The notes: a model not told the origin generated them from the letters alone. Positions 45,225-55,020 are shown, counted from the stretch's first letter. The stretch: DNA of 64,000 nt from Candidatus Pristimantibacillus lignocellulolyticus (GCA_023639215.1 CP097899.1:3716001-3780000); one strand, 5' to 3'. A program made the numbers and translations.

Positions 45225-46997
45225 ATGAAGAGAAGAATTGGAATTCGTTTCAAGCTGATGGTAATGATGATTTGTTTAACTACGTTGCCTGTTGTCACCG
45301 TCACTTGGCTTGCCGCGAGCAATACACGTCATTCAGTGGAGCAGGAAATTATTAATGCTAATGTCTCGCGAATGGAATGGGCGAATCAATATCTCAATGA
45401 GTTGATTCAACAAGTAGATACTCTATTTTATACGGTCCAGATTAATACTGAACTCATGAGCAGCCTCTCTGCTGTCGACAACCCTAATATTAGCGTTCAA
45501 TATATTACCCAAAAATATATAAGCGATACCCTCAAACAAGTCTTCTATGCTAACTCCAACAAGATTGATGATTTTAATCTTTATATTCACGAAAATAAAA
45601 AAGCGATATCTGTAAATTTTATAAGCAGCGGTTCCATATCGTATATGGATATTCAAAATGGTTCCTGGAGTCGGATGCTGGATACCCCAATCAATATGTA
45701 TTTTAAACAGGAAACAAATGGGATATATGCTTTTCATAGTATGAATCGGTTTGAAGATCGACAGTTTCTCGGAGGTCTCTCAGTACGAATTAATCGCAAA
45801 GTATGGGATGAGATAGGTACTATTCTTAAATCAGAGCAAGATAGCTCTGTTTTCCTACTAAATGATGAAGGTGAACTGTTGTCGGGATCAACCAATGGAA
45901 AATCATCTGAGGAAACGTTCGCACTCATCAATAGTCTTCATGTACCAGATACGGGAATGAGTTTCCAGAAAACAAATAAATATCATTTTTATATGCAAAA
46001 GGTTAGTAAAGGGAAAATTACGATCATTAAGGCTATTCCAATTGAAACGATCAATCAGAGTGCTCGCTCAACGATTCAAGCAGGATTATTAATTGGAAGT
46101 ATTTTTGTAATAGCATCTATTATTCTCTCTATATTATTTTCATTAAAAATTAGTAAACCTATTGTAAGTCTAGCAAGAACAATGAGGACGGCAAAGATTC
46201 AAAACTTTGAGTTAAAGTCTGTAAAAAATACCGATGAACTTGGCCTTCTTGAGCATGGTTATAATTCTATGATGCATCGAATAAAGGAACTCATAGAAGT
46301 CGAATACCAGAGAGAGATCGATATGAAAACCTCGCAGCTACGAACGCTGCAAGCGCAAATTAATCCCCATTTTCTGAACAATACGCTCCATCTAATCGGG
46401 GGAATGGCTCTGGAGAAGGATGCCCCAGAAATCTATCAAGTGACACGTGTTATCGGTGAATTATTAAGATATTCAATAAGTACGGGAAGTGATTTGGTAA
46501 CCTTCGGAGATGAACTTAAACATATGAAAAACTATGTGTTTATCCAAGAGCAACGATTTGCAGGTCGGTGTCAGATTTTAGTTCAGAATGATGAATCTAT
46601 GAAGGACTGCCTTCTTCCAAAGTTCACTTTACAACCGATAGTGGAAAATGCCTTTGAACATGGATTGCAAAGTAAATCTGGCAGTTGGTGTGTTGAGATA
46701 AGAATCAAGCAAGTTCGTCAATTTATTCTAATTGCTGTATTAGATCATGGTGTTGGTATTAGCAAGGAGAAGCTTAAGGAGCTTCGTAATCATATTCGTT
46801 CGGGGAATGAAAGTAGCAGCATAGATAAAGATCAGCATAAACAGAGAAAAGGAATCGGATTAAAAAATGTAGATTCTCGATTAAAGCTTCATTTTGGAGA
46901 TGCAAGCAGAATTCGAATCTATAGTGAGATTGGTAATGGAACAATTGTATTATTTAAGCTGCCAATGCCAGAAAGGACTGAGCTGGAACATGTATAA
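45225..46997 (+). CDS. YesM-type sensor histidine kinase
   Basis: The 590-residue protein has membrane helices at about 12-32 and 285-310 bracketing a large extracellular dCache-like sensor, then a HAMP segment (about 310-365). The kinase domain has His382 in QAQINPHFLNNTLH (HisKA_7TM/LytS-YesM type) and HATPase motifs NAFEHGL and DHGVGI. ATG 45225 follows AGAGGAGG. It overlaps the YesN-type regulator by 8 bp and lies upstream of a sugar importer, so it probably senses an oligosaccharide or its binding protein. Confidence 0.92.
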   Translation: MKRRIGIRFKLMVMMICLTTLPVVTVTWLAASNTRHSVEQEIINANVSRMEWANQYLNELIQQVDTLFYTVQINTELMSSLSAVDNPNISVQYITQKYISDTLKQVFYANSNKIDDFNLYIHENKKAISVNFISSGSISYMDIQNGSWSRMLDTPINMYFKQETNGIYAFHSMNRFEDRQFLGGLSVRINRKVWDEIGTILKSEQDSSVFLLNDEGELLSGSTNGKSSEETFALINSLHVPDTGMSFQKTNKYHFYMQKVSKGKITIIKAIPIETINQSARSTIQAGLLIGSIFVIASIILSILFSLKISKPIVSLARTMRTAKIQNFELKSVKNTDELGLLEHGYNSMMHRIKELIEVEYQREIDMKTSQLRTLQAQINPHFLNNTLHLIGGMALEKDAPEIYQVTRVIGELLRYSISTGSDLVTFGDELKHMKNYVFIQEQRFAGRCQILVQNDESMKDCLLPKFTLQPIVENAFEHGLQSKSGSWCVEIRIKQVRQFILIAVLDHGVGISKEKLKELRNHIRSGNESSSIDKDQHKQRKGIGLKNVDSRLKLHFGDASRIRIYSEIGNGTIVLFKLPMPERTELEHV

Positions 46998-48078
46998 AGT
47001 GATGCTTATTGATGACGAGCCTTGGTCACGAAAAGTAATAAAGCAACTAGGTGAGTGGGAAAAACATGGGTTAACCGTCGTAGGAGAGGCTGATGATGGA
47101 TCGGAAGGACTACGTTTAATTGAGGAGCTGTTGCCGGATATCGTCGTAACAGATATGAGAATGCCTGGTGTAGATGGCGTGGAGCTTCTACTGGCATTGA
47201 ATAAGAACTACCCTGCGCTCAAGATTATTGTAATGAGTGGGTATGACGACTTTGTTTACTTAAAGCAAGCGATTAAATCACAAGCTAGAGACTATTTACT
47301 TAAGCCTGTCGATCCAATAGAACTTAATCATACGCTTGCTAAATGTGTAAGTGAGTTAAATCAGACACCAAGAAGCTCGACTTTGTCTAGTATTAGATCA
47401 TTTCTATTGTCAGATTCGAAATTCTTAGACCAGTATTTGGAATATCGGAATTTGCTCCATGGGTATTTATTAGATTTGAACGCTTCGGGTGTTAAACAGA
47501 GCATTAATAACTTGAAGCAACTCCTTGAGAGAGAACAACTAGAGGATAGTAAAGTGAAAGAAATTGAGCGTGATCTTACACAGCTTCTGGAAAATATTAC
47601 GGGGAATTATGAAATTGATGTGAGCCAATGGGACTTTCCAGAACCTTCGAAAAAATCAGTTCGAGATCCATTTCATACTTTGAACGAAACAATTGGAGCA
47701 GCTGAACAACGGTATATGCGATTGATTAACGAGCTCGAGGAATTGCGAAGTAAAAAACATAAAATAGATATGTCAGAAGTTCAAAACTACATTCATCGGA
47801 ACTATAAAGAAGGCATTACACTGGAATCGATTGCAGACTATTTTTATATTAGTAAAGAGCATCTAAGCCGGTCCTTCAAAACGTTCAGCGGAGATACGGT
47901 TACCGACTATATTAATCGCAAGAGAATGGAAAAGGCCAAGCAATTAATTGTTGAGCACAAGCTATCCATAAAACATGCAGCTGAAATGACAGGGTATACA
48001 GATCTGGCTTACTTTTACCGGGTGTTCAAAAAACATAACGGCTTCACACCGGGGGAATTACGGAAACCAAAGGATTAG
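46990..48078 (+). CDS. YesN-type response regulator (receiver plus AraC domain)
   Basis: The 362-residue protein has a receiver domain with Asp55 (VVTDMRMPG) and Lys (LLKPVDP), a helical middle region, and a C-terminal double helix-turn-helix of the AraC type (YISKEHLSRSFK... HAAEMTGYTDLAYFYRVFKK). Its ATG overlaps the kinase end by 8 bp. It likely activates the downstream importer-GH5 operon, whose first gene begins 113 bp later. Confidence 0.93.
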   Translation: MYKVMLIDDEPWSRKVIKQLGEWEKHGLTVVGEADDGSEGLRLIEELLPDIVVTDMRMPGVDGVELLLALNKNYPALKIIVMSGYDDFVYLKQAIKSQARDYLLKPVDPIELNHTLAKCVSELNQTPRSSTLSSIRSFLLSDSKFLDQYLEYRNLLHGYLLDLNASGVKQSINNLKQLLEREQLEDSKVKEIERDLTQLLENITGNYEIDVSQWDFPEPSKKSVRDPFHTLNETIGAAEQRYMRLINELEELRSKKHKIDMSEVQNYIHRNYKEGITLESIADYFYISKEHLSRSFKTFSGDTVTDYINRKRMEKAKQLIVEHKLSIKHAAEMTGYTDLAYFYRVFKKHNGFTPGELRKPKD

Positions 48079-48137
48079 CTGTACGTTGGTACATCAATAT
48101 TGTACAAAATAAGATGCTAATATCCTTTAATGATTAA

Positions 48138-48151
48138 AGTAAACGCTTCCA
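48138..48151 (+). promoter_or_regulatory. CcpA cre-like site
   Basis: AGTAAACGCTTCCA matches 12 of 14 positions of the catabolite responsive element, including the central CG. It lies 40 bp before the substrate-binding-protein start, fitting glucose repression of this sugar operon. Confidence 0.6.
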
Positions 48152-48190
48152 TCATACTGAGAGAGTAACGAAATATGAGGGGGTAATTAC

Positions 48191-49513
48191 ATGAGAAAAA
48201 AGCTTGAATTAAGTTTCATCGTTGTTTTATTGTTCTTAGTTGTTGTTGGCTGCAGTGCGAATAATAACAATGTAACGCCAGTGCAGAGCGATAATGCAGG
48301 AACGGTTACAACGAGTAAACCAGAGGAATCGCCGGCAGAACCTGTGAAGGTAGAGCTAAATGTATTTATGAGCTATCCGCAGTATAAGGAGCAATTTGAA
48401 GCTTACTTTGATCAATTCATAGCGAAGGAATTAGCAGAAAAAAATATTTCTGTAACGATAAACACAGAAATGCCGAACTCAGATCAAGCGAAACAAATTT
48501 TACAAACTCGACTTGCTTCAAACGATGCACCAGACTTGTTTACCATTCACGCGAATGATATCCCAACTTATTATAACGCAGGCTACCTAAGTGATTTGGC
48601 TGATCAACCTTCTATTAACAGTCTCTACGAGCCAATAAAGAAAACAGTTACGTATGATAGTAAAGTTGTCGTACTTCCGTTAGAAAGCTCCACATGGGGA
48701 TATTTGTACAATAAAAAAATGTTTGAGGAATACGGCTTAACTCCACCTAACACCTTGGATGAAATGAAAGTGGTTATTGAGAAATTAAATGCAGCGAGCA
48801 TTCCTCCGTTCCAGCTGGCATTTCAAGAGTCGTGGGTTCCTCAGTTGATGACTGCACAATCGCTTGGCGGAGTAGTATCCTCGAAGCATCCAGATTGGAT
48901 TGCGAAGATGAATGCAGGTGAAGCTTCCTATAAAGATGTAGAAGCGATCTTTGATATTATTGATTTGATAAATGCAAATGGTACTGCAAAACCGTTCGAA
49001 GTAGGAAATGAAGCTGGTGCAGCAGATTTTGCAAATGGAAAATCTGCGATGTGGGTGCAAGGGCCTTGGAATGCAGATGCGATTCTAAAGGTAAATTCAG
49101 ATTTTGAAATCGGTGTTGCAGCTCTTCCAGTAAGCAATGATCCGAATGATACGATGATTAACCTTTCTACATCTACCTCGTTAGCACTATCCTCAGCGAG
49201 TAAGAACAAAGAAGTAGCTCTTGATTTGCTCAATTATATTCTCGATGAGAAGGATTCTTCTGCTTTATTCGAGCAGCTAAAATTTAATCCAATCTCAACT
49301 GTTCATCAATTCAAAGTAAATCCATGGGTAGAGGAATCCTCTGCGTATGTAGCAAAAGGGCAAGCCTATCAGGATCTAACACTTCCAAATGGTGTTACTG
49401 ATGAGCAAGCAAAATTACTTCAAAGCTACTATGCTAAGTCTGTTACGAAAGAAGAATTTATATCAACGATGGACAAAACATGGGCATCGGCAGTTAAAGC
49501 AGCAGCAAAATAA
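48191..49513 (+). CDS. Sugar ABC transporter substrate-binding lipoprotein
   Basis: This family-1 extracellular solute-binding protein delivers an oligosaccharide to the membrane permease. The 440-residue protein has a signal peptide with lipobox VVGCS, a short Asn/Thr/Ser linker, and the bilobed fold with PDLFTIHANDIPTYYNAG, GKSAMWVQGPWNAD and a C-terminal WASAVKAAAK helix. GAGGGGG precedes the ATG. No ATPase gene is present here; a shared MsmX-type ATPase elsewhere is usual for this class. Substrate inferred as beta-glucan fragments from the GH5 downstream. Confidence 0.92.
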   Translation: MRKKLELSFIVVLLFLVVVGCSANNNNVTPVQSDNAGTVTTSKPEESPAEPVKVELNVFMSYPQYKEQFEAYFDQFIAKELAEKNISVTINTEMPNSDQAKQILQTRLASNDAPDLFTIHANDIPTYYNAGYLSDLADQPSINSLYEPIKKTVTYDSKVVVLPLESSTWGYLYNKKMFEEYGLTPPNTLDEMKVVIEKLNAASIPPFQLAFQESWVPQLMTAQSLGGVVSSKHPDWIAKMNAGEASYKDVEAIFDIIDLINANGTAKPFEVGNEAGAADFANGKSAMWVQGPWNADAILKVNSDFEIGVAALPVSNDPNDTMINLSTSTSLALSSASKNKEVALDLLNYILDEKDSSALFEQLKFNPISTVHQFKVNPWVEESSAYVAKGQAYQDLTLPNGVTDEQAKLLQSYYAKSVTKEEFISTMDKTWASAVKAAAK

Positions 49514-49549
49514 TAGCAGGATGATTGCAACAGATAGGAGTGTTAGGAT

Positions 49550-50437
49550 ATGACCTCTAAAACAAAATGGAAACCAACTCTCATCCTACTAGCCTTCGTT
49601 TTTCCTGCCTTATTATTCTATTCCATATTTGTACTCGCCCCCTCTTTCGGGGGGGTGTGGTACAGCTTAACGGATTGGAATGGTCTAAATCCCAACTATG
49701 ATATGGTAGGTCTAGGTAACTATGTCGAAGCGCTTACGGAAGATCGTTTTTTTCTTGATTCCATCTGGTTTACGCTTAAATATGTAGTTTTTATGGTCGT
49801 TTTATCTAACTTTTTCGCAATACTATTGGCGGTATTCATAGAATCTCAAAAACAAAGCAAAGTTTGGTTTCGAACGATATTTTTTATGCCTAATATGCTT
49901 AGTCTAATTATAGGCGGCTTTATGTGGATGTTCATATTTACGAAGGTGTTACCTTTTATTGCGGAGCACACAATCTTTAAATTTTTGGACCAGTCGTGGA
50001 TTGGAGATCCGAAGCTTTCCTTCTATGCTTTGCTTATTCTGTCACTTTGGAGTGGGGTAGGCTACTTAATGGTCATCTACATTGCAGCCTTACAAGGTGT
50101 ACCTCAGCAATTGAAAGAAGCAGCGGCGATTGATGGAGCAAACAGCTTGCAGACATTTCGGAATATTACGATGCCGATGATCTATCCTGCTTTAACAATT
50201 GGACTATTTGTAACTTTAAACAGTTCCTTCAAAGTATTCGAAGCTGTATTCGCCCTTACAGGTGGTGGACCCGGCAGAGCCACACAGGTTATAGCACTTA
50301 ATATTTATGAGGAAGCGTTTAGTCAGAGCAGCCGTTACGGCTATGCGAGTGCCAAAGCAATGATCTTGTTTTTGATTGTATTTATGATCACCATTGTCCA
50401 ACTATGGATCATGAAGAAAAGAGAGGTGGAGGCATGA
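49550..50437 (+). CDS. Sugar ABC transporter permease (MalF type)
   Basis: The 295-residue protein has six membrane helices and the ATPase-coupling EAA loop (LKEAAAIDGANSLQTFRNIT). The start TKWKPTLILLAFVFPALLF is typical of this class. It lies 36 bp after the binding-protein gene, and its stop overlaps the next permease start. Confidence 0.93.
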   Translation: MTSKTKWKPTLILLAFVFPALLFYSIFVLAPSFGGVWYSLTDWNGLNPNYDMVGLGNYVEALTEDRFFLDSIWFTLKYVVFMVVLSNFFAILLAVFIESQKQSKVWFRTIFFMPNMLSLIIGGFMWMFIFTKVLPFIAEHTIFKFLDQSWIGDPKLSFYALLILSLWSGVGYLMVIYIAALQGVPQQLKEAAAIDGANSLQTFRNITMPMIYPALTIGLFVTLNSSFKVFEAVFALTGGGPGRATQVIALNIYEEAFSQSSRYGYASAKAMILFLIVFMITIVQLWIMKKREVEA

Positions 50438-51294
50438 TGAACAAACTCGAAAATGCTGGCAATATGCAGCTAGGTCGTCGTGTCGGTTCCGCTCTCATCT
50501 TTCTATTTCTGCTACTAGGGGCTGTCGTGATGCTATTTCCTATCTATATGGGTTTATTAAACTCGGTGAAGACACAAAGCGAGATGCTGACGAATATTCT
50601 GTCATTTCCGAAGGAACTTCAGTGGGGTAATTATCCAAATGCTTTTAAGAAAATTCATTTTTTTCGCAGTTTAGGTAACACGATTCAAATTGCTGGAGTA
50701 GGGTTAATCGGCATTATTGTCTGTGCATCATTAGCAGGATATAAGCTTTCTCGAACGAAAGGGAAGCTGAGCGCGTCAATATTTGCTCTCTTTATTTTAT
50801 CGATGCTAATTCCATTCCACTCGATTATGATAACACTTGTGAAAATTACGAAACAATTGTCCATCCAAGGTTCAATCTATGGATTAGGAATGATTTATAT
50901 CGGACTTGGAGTCTCGATGGCTATCTTCTTATATCATGGGTTTGTAAAATCGATACCTCGGGACCTAGATGAAGCAGCTATAATTGATGGTTGCAGTGAA
51001 TTCAAGTTGTTCTATGCAGTCATATTTCCTTTGCTACTCCCAGTTACGGCAACTATAGCAATCTTAAACTTATTGTGGATATGGAATGATTTCTTGCTAC
51101 CGTTATTAATGATAACAAATTCTGATCACTATACATTGCTCTTATCAACAAATATGCTTTTTGGCGAGTATAGCAATGACTGGTCTAATATATTAGCTTC
51201 ATTAATACTAGCTATGCTGCCAGTTGTTCTGTTTTATTTATTTTTGCAAAAGTATATTTTAAATGGGATTGCGGAAGGTGCGATCAAAGGTTAA
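50434..51294 (+). CDS. Sugar ABC transporter permease (MalG type)
   Basis: The 286-residue protein has six membrane helices and an EAA loop (RDLDEAAIIDGCSEFKLFYA). It ends with a hydrophilic tail (ILNGIAEGAIKG) common to MalG-type permeases. ATG 50434 (or 50437) overlaps the first permease's stop; GAGGTG lies just upstream, and translational coupling is likely. Confidence 0.93.
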   Translation: MMNKLENAGNMQLGRRVGSALIFLFLLLGAVVMLFPIYMGLLNSVKTQSEMLTNILSFPKELQWGNYPNAFKKIHFFRSLGNTIQIAGVGLIGIIVCASLAGYKLSRTKGKLSASIFALFILSMLIPFHSIMITLVKITKQLSIQGSIYGLGMIYIGLGVSMAIFLYHGFVKSIPRDLDEAAIIDGCSEFKLFYAVIFPLLLPVTATIAILNLLWIWNDFLLPLLMITNSDHYTLLLSTNMLFGEYSNDWSNILASLILAMLPVVLFYLFLQKYILNGIAEGAIKG

Positions 51295-51329
51295 ACAGCG
51301 TACTTAATAGAAACGAAAGGAAGTGTATT

Positions 51330-52970
51330 GTGTCAAACACACAAGAGCATGAGGTTACTGGGTTTCTTAGAGCCGTTGGTCAAAAACTGATAAATGGTGA
51401 TGGACGAGAAATTTTACTCCGCGGAGTAGGATTTGGTAGTTGGATGCTTCCAGAGGGGTATATGTGGCAGTTCCCAGAACAGGGAGATCGTCCGCGTCGA
51501 ATCGAACGAATGATTACGGAACTCGTGGGAGAGAAGCAGGCTGAACAATTTTGGGATATCTACTATGATCGTTATACATCTGAAGCTGATATTCAGCAAA
51601 TCGCAGCAGACGGATTTAACTCTGTACGTGTCCCTATTAATGCTAGATTCCTTATTATAGATTGTGAAGCAGATACCATTGTCTATAAAGAGAATCACTT
51701 ACGATTACTTGATCGGCTTATTGACTGGTGTCGTGAGCATCGACTTTATGTCATTCTTGATCTGCATGGCGCTCCTGGTGGGCAAACGGGTACTAATATT
51801 GACGACTCGGAGCATGATCAACCCGAATTGTTTATGAATGAGCGAAATAAACAGAACACCATTCAGTTGTGGAGGATGCTCGCGGAGCGCTACAAAGAGG
51901 AATGGATCGTTGCGGGTTACGATCTATTGAACGAGCCGCTGCCTAATTGGTTTTCGTCGTATAACGACCAAATTATGCCTTTATATCGCGATATTATACA
52001 GACGATTCGTGAAGTGGATGATAATCACTTGATTATACTCGAAGGTGCTCATTGGGCTACAGATTGGTCTATTTTTAATGAGAAAATAGATGATCATATT
52101 ATGCTGCAATTTCATAAGTATTGGAACAACCCTGATACGGAGAGCATTCAGAATTACTTGGACAAAAGAGAACAATGGAACGTCCCGATATTTATGGGCG
52201 AAGGTGGGGAGAACAACAAGGAATGGTACGCAGGTGCATTTCGTTTGTTCGAGGATCATAACATCTCTTGGAATTTCTGGACTTGGAAGAAGATGGGCAA
52301 GAACAATTCTCCTTGCGAAGTCATTACACCCTCAGGTTGGCATAAGCTAGTTTCTTATTTAGAAGGCGGCGAGAAGCCAGATGCAAAAGAAGCGGAGCAA
52401 ATCCTATGGGACTATTTGCACAACATATCGTTCGAACATTGTATCTATCATTCAGCGGTTACATCGTCTCTATTCCGTAGGCCTAATACTCGAATACCAG
52501 CAATCTTTTACGGTTATTACGGAGAAGGAGTCAGTTATGGACTTAAGGGGCGGAGTAACAATCCAATAGGATTCCGGATCAATGATGGTACGGACATTCG
52601 GTTCGTAGAAAGTGACAGGCTAATCGCAAACTTTGAGCATAGCAAGGGGGATAGCTGGCATCAGGACGAGCTTATGTATGTACAATTAGCTGATGGGGAC
52701 TGGGTTGCTTTCGAATTCACCATTGCAGATACGACTGAGGATATACTTTATCGCGTAGATTTGTATGCAGCGGCAGCTAATGAAAACGCGATAATAGAAA
52801 TTTCAATAGATGATAAATGGGTCGAACGAAGTGGGATTATTAGCGATTTATGGGAGATGCAGAGGTTAGGCAATGGCTGGACGTTGTCCCCAGGATTGCA
52901 TCGAATCGTCTGTAAAGCTGTTGACAGCTCAGTTCGAATGCAGTGGCTTGAGGTAATTCCTTACGAATAA
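51330..52970 (+). CDS. Cytoplasmic GH5-family glycosidase with C-terminal beta-sandwich
   Basis: GH5 enzymes retain configuration and cut beta-glucans or mannans. The 546-residue protein lacks a signal peptide, so it probably acts on imported oligosaccharides. The TIM barrel (about 15-345) has the acid/base Glu202 in YDLLNEPLPNW and the nucleophile Glu291 in FMGEGGEN, plus DLHGAPGGQTG. A C-terminal domain (about 400-546) looks like a carbohydrate-binding or accessory beta-sandwich. GTG 51330 follows GAAAGGAAG. It is the last gene of the YesMN-ABC operon. Beta-glucosidase or exo-beta-glucanase is most likely. Confidence 0.9.
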   Translation: MSNTQEHEVTGFLRAVGQKLINGDGREILLRGVGFGSWMLPEGYMWQFPEQGDRPRRIERMITELVGEKQAEQFWDIYYDRYTSEADIQQIAADGFNSVRVPINARFLIIDCEADTIVYKENHLRLLDRLIDWCREHRLYVILDLHGAPGGQTGTNIDDSEHDQPELFMNERNKQNTIQLWRMLAERYKEEWIVAGYDLLNEPLPNWFSSYNDQIMPLYRDIIQTIREVDDNHLIILEGAHWATDWSIFNEKIDDHIMLQFHKYWNNPDTESIQNYLDKREQWNVPIFMGEGGENNKEWYAGAFRLFEDHNISWNFWTWKKMGKNNSPCEVITPSGWHKLVSYLEGGEKPDAKEAEQILWDYLHNISFEHCIYHSAVTSSLFRRPNTRIPAIFYGYYGEGVSYGLKGRSNNPIGFRINDGTDIRFVESDRLIANFEHSKGDSWHQDELMYVQLADGDWVAFEFTIADTTEDILYRVDLYAAAANENAIIEISIDDKWVERSGIISDLWEMQRLGNGWTLSPGLHRIVCKAVDSSVRMQWLEVIPYE

Positions 52971-53011
52971 GTAGTGTTTTGAAGTTAAATTGCATGTAAA
53001 AATGAAATACG

Positions 53012-53051
53012 AGAAACCCCATGTCCTGTGAGAGACATGGGGTTTCTTTAC
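53012..53051 (+). terminator. Intrinsic terminator of the ABC-GH5 operon
   Basis: AGAAACCCCATGTC/GACATGGGGTTTCT perfect 14-bp stem with an 8-nt loop, followed by a short T-run. Confidence 0.85.
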
Positions 53052-53116
53052 GTTCAGAGTGTCACTATAACGATCACCTATTATTAAAATAATTTCCATT
53101 ATTTAATAATAAGGTG

Positions 53117-53146
53117 TTTACAATAGTGTGTGTCGTACAGTATAAT
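53117..53146 (+). promoter_or_regulatory. Sigma-A promoter for padR
   Basis: TTTACA, an 18-bp spacer and a perfect TATAAT end 20 bp before the padR start. An ATTATT/AATAAT-rich stretch at 53085-53112 may be an operator. Confidence 0.65.
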
Positions 53147-53165
53147 AATATTAGGAGTTGATGGC

Positions 53166-53501
53166 ATGGCTAATATTCAAGAAACAATAAATGGTTTAAC
53201 ACATGAACTAAGACGGGGTACGCTTATTATTGGTGTACTAAGTCAATTATCCGAGCCACAGTATGGTTACTCGCTCGTTTCTGTATTGGAAGAAAAGGGC
53301 ATTAGCATTGATCCCGGAACATTGTATCCGCTCCTGCGCAGATTAGAAAAGCAAGAACTACTTGAAAGTCAGTGGGATACGAACGAATCTCGTCCCCGGA
53401 AGTATTATCTTCTTAGTCAGACTGGTAAGGAAGTTTACGAGCAGCTATGTGTGGAGTGGAAGAACTTGGCGCAAAGTATGAATAGTTTAATTGAGCCGTA
53501 A
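53166..53501 (+). CDS. PadR-family transcriptional regulator
   Basis: The 111-residue winged-helix protein has the family features: RRGTLIIGVLSQLSEPQYGY, GTLYPLLRRLEKQEL (recognition region) and SRPRKYYLLSQTGKE. It is short, with a reduced dimerisation helix. ATG 53166 follows TAGGAG. A HAAS-like membrane protein follows 14 bp later, the standard PadR-HAAS pairing, so it probably regulates its own operon. Confidence 0.9.
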   Translation: MANIQETINGLTHELRRGTLIIGVLSQLSEPQYGYSLVSVLEEKGISIDPGTLYPLLRRLEKQELLESQWDTNESRPRKYYLLSQTGKEVYEQLCVEWKNLAQSMNSLIEP

Positions 53502-53515
53502 GGGAGAGATGGAAG

Positions 53516-54538
53516 TTGGAAATCATTGATCGATATGTTTACGCGGTAATTCAGCGGGTGCCGCAACAACAAAGGGATGAAATTGAGAAAGAACTACGGG
53601 GATTAATAGAGGATATGCGAGAGGACCATTCGTCTGAGGGTCGAACGGAAGAAGAGATTATAGAGGTTGTTCTTAATGAGCTTGGTTCGCCATATGAACT
53701 CGCATCAGGGTATCGAGGCTACAAGAGATATTTAATTGGCCCGGAATGGATTGAATCATATCTTATTGTTCTTAAAGTAGTATTGATCTCAATAACGATA
53801 GGTTTGTCGGTAGTGCTCGCAATAGATCTTTTTGTAGATCCATTCGAAGGTTTGGATGCATTTATTGGCTATTTTGCTTCTTTGATCTCGGCATATGCTC
53901 AAGGTTTTGCTTGGGTAACATTAATCTTTCTATTTATTGAACATAAAGGTAACAAATCTGGTCGTAAGGAACTTGCTGGAATTAAGAAGGAGTGGAAGCT
54001 AGCTGATTTACCACCACTTCCTACGGAGAAAACCCGTATTAAACGCAGTCAGCCGATAGCGTCAATTATTTTTACGATACTATTTGTGATGTTGTTTACT
54101 TTTTCGGCTCAATATATTGGTATTATCCGGTTGAACGACGAGACGACGAAAGTAATTTCTTTCTTCAATGTGGAGAATCTTCAAAGTTACTTATCTTTTA
54201 TCTGGATTCTTACAGTGATTAGTATATTGAAAGAAGGTATCAAACTCGTGACGGGCAGATGGACAAAGACTATTATATTAATGCAGATTCTATTCAATCT
54301 GTTGTGGTTCGTTTTAGCTTTGATTATGTTGATGGACCAATCGTTATGGAATATGGCATTCCTTGATGAATTGATACAAGCTGGGCTTACGTTCGCGGGA
54401 AGTGAGATGTTCCAGACGAGTAGTGAACTTTGGCAGTATTGGACAGAGATTCTTATTTATATTGTTGCGATCATCGTTATCATTGAAACAGTAGTCCTTG
54501 GTGTGAAGGCGTACGGAATGAGAAATAAAAAGTCATAA
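53516..54538 (+). CDS. HAAS-domain-like multipass membrane protein
   Basis: The N-terminal 75 residues form a helical HAAS-like signalling domain (RVPQQQRDEIEKELRGLIED, NELGSPYELASGYRG), commonly found next to PadR regulators. The remaining 265 residues hold about seven membrane helices in pairs (about 83-150, 178-200, 215-235, 248-275, 310-332) with a Pro/Lys-rich loop (about 150-177). TTG 53516 follows GGGAGAGA. A terminator follows. Its role beyond PadR-linked signalling is unknown. Confidence 0.78.
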   Translation: MEIIDRYVYAVIQRVPQQQRDEIEKELRGLIEDMREDHSSEGRTEEEIIEVVLNELGSPYELASGYRGYKRYLIGPEWIESYLIVLKVVLISITIGLSVVLAIDLFVDPFEGLDAFIGYFASLISAYAQGFAWVTLIFLFIEHKGNKSGRKELAGIKKEWKLADLPPLPTEKTRIKRSQPIASIIFTILFVMLFTFSAQYIGIIRLNDETTKVISFFNVENLQSYLSFIWILTVISILKEGIKLVTGRWTKTIILMQILFNLLWFVLALIMLMDQSLWNMAFLDELIQAGLTFAGSEMFQTSSELWQYWTEILIYIVAIIVIIETVVLGVKAYGMRNKKS

Positions 54539-54597
54539 CAAATATGCTAGGTAAGCGTGGCCTCAGGTTATCCATAAGCAAATATAGTTATAAATAT

Positions 54598-54672
54598 ATC
54601 CCCTTTAAGAAGTCACTTGCACGAATTCGCATGTTCAGTTGCGAAAATGAGTGGACTTAAAGGGGATTTTTG
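54598..54672 (+). terminator. Long-stem terminator
   Basis: ATCCCCTTTAAG/CTTAAAGGGGAT with extended AGTCACT/GAGTGGAC pairing and a TTTTT tail, about 60 bp after the HAAS-like gene. The first repeat copy of the downstream array begins right after it. Confidence 0.8.
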
Positions 54673-54685
54673 TAGTTGAGAGTGA

Positions 54686-54833
54686 ACCGAGAAGATAAGG
54701 CGCTACTTGTGGAAGGAGGAAACGCAAATGTATGTAGTTGTTACATGCGTACCGGACTTCTCAAGTTCGCTTCATATTCGATGTCGAATACACTTCGAAG
54801 TCAATCATCGATATCGAAGCCTGCTTTTTGAAC
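54686..54833 (+). repeat. Copy 4 of the ~170-bp repeat family (left end lost), first unit of a tandem array
   Basis: The unit begins at the ACCGAGAAGAT block, about 22 bp into a normal copy, and ends with AAGCCTGCTTTTTGAAC. The central region is degenerate: the apical palindrome reads GTATGTAG-TTGT-TACATGCGTACC. Its right half is nearly identical to unit 54851. A 17-bp spacer (TACCTCATCAAATGAAA) follows. Confidence 0.8.
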
Positions 54834-54850
54834 TACCTCATCAAATGAAA

Positions 54851-55020
54851 GTTCAAAAAGCAGGCTTTCAGATCCGAGAAGATGAAGCGCTACTTGAGGA
54901 AGGAGGACGCTCCAGTGTACGTAATTGGTACACGAGTCCCGGACTTCCCAAGTTCGTTTCATATTCGATGTCGAATACACATCGAAGTCAATCATCGATA
55001 TCGAAGCCTGCTTTTTGAAC
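54851..55020 (+). repeat. Copy 5 of the ~170-bp repeat family, second unit of the array
   Basis: This exact 170-bp unit serves as the reference copy. Ends are GTTCAAAAAGCAGGCTT and AAGCCTGCTTTTTGAAC (17-bp perfect inverted repeats). Inside, ATGAAGCG/CGCTTCAT-type arms, ACTTGAGGAAG/CTTCCCAAGT arms and a GTGTAC/GGTACAC apex nest as one long hairpin, followed by CGATGT/ACATCG. The same 17-bp spacer follows. Overlapping plus- and minus-strand frames come from the tandem structure and are not genes. Confidence 0.88.
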
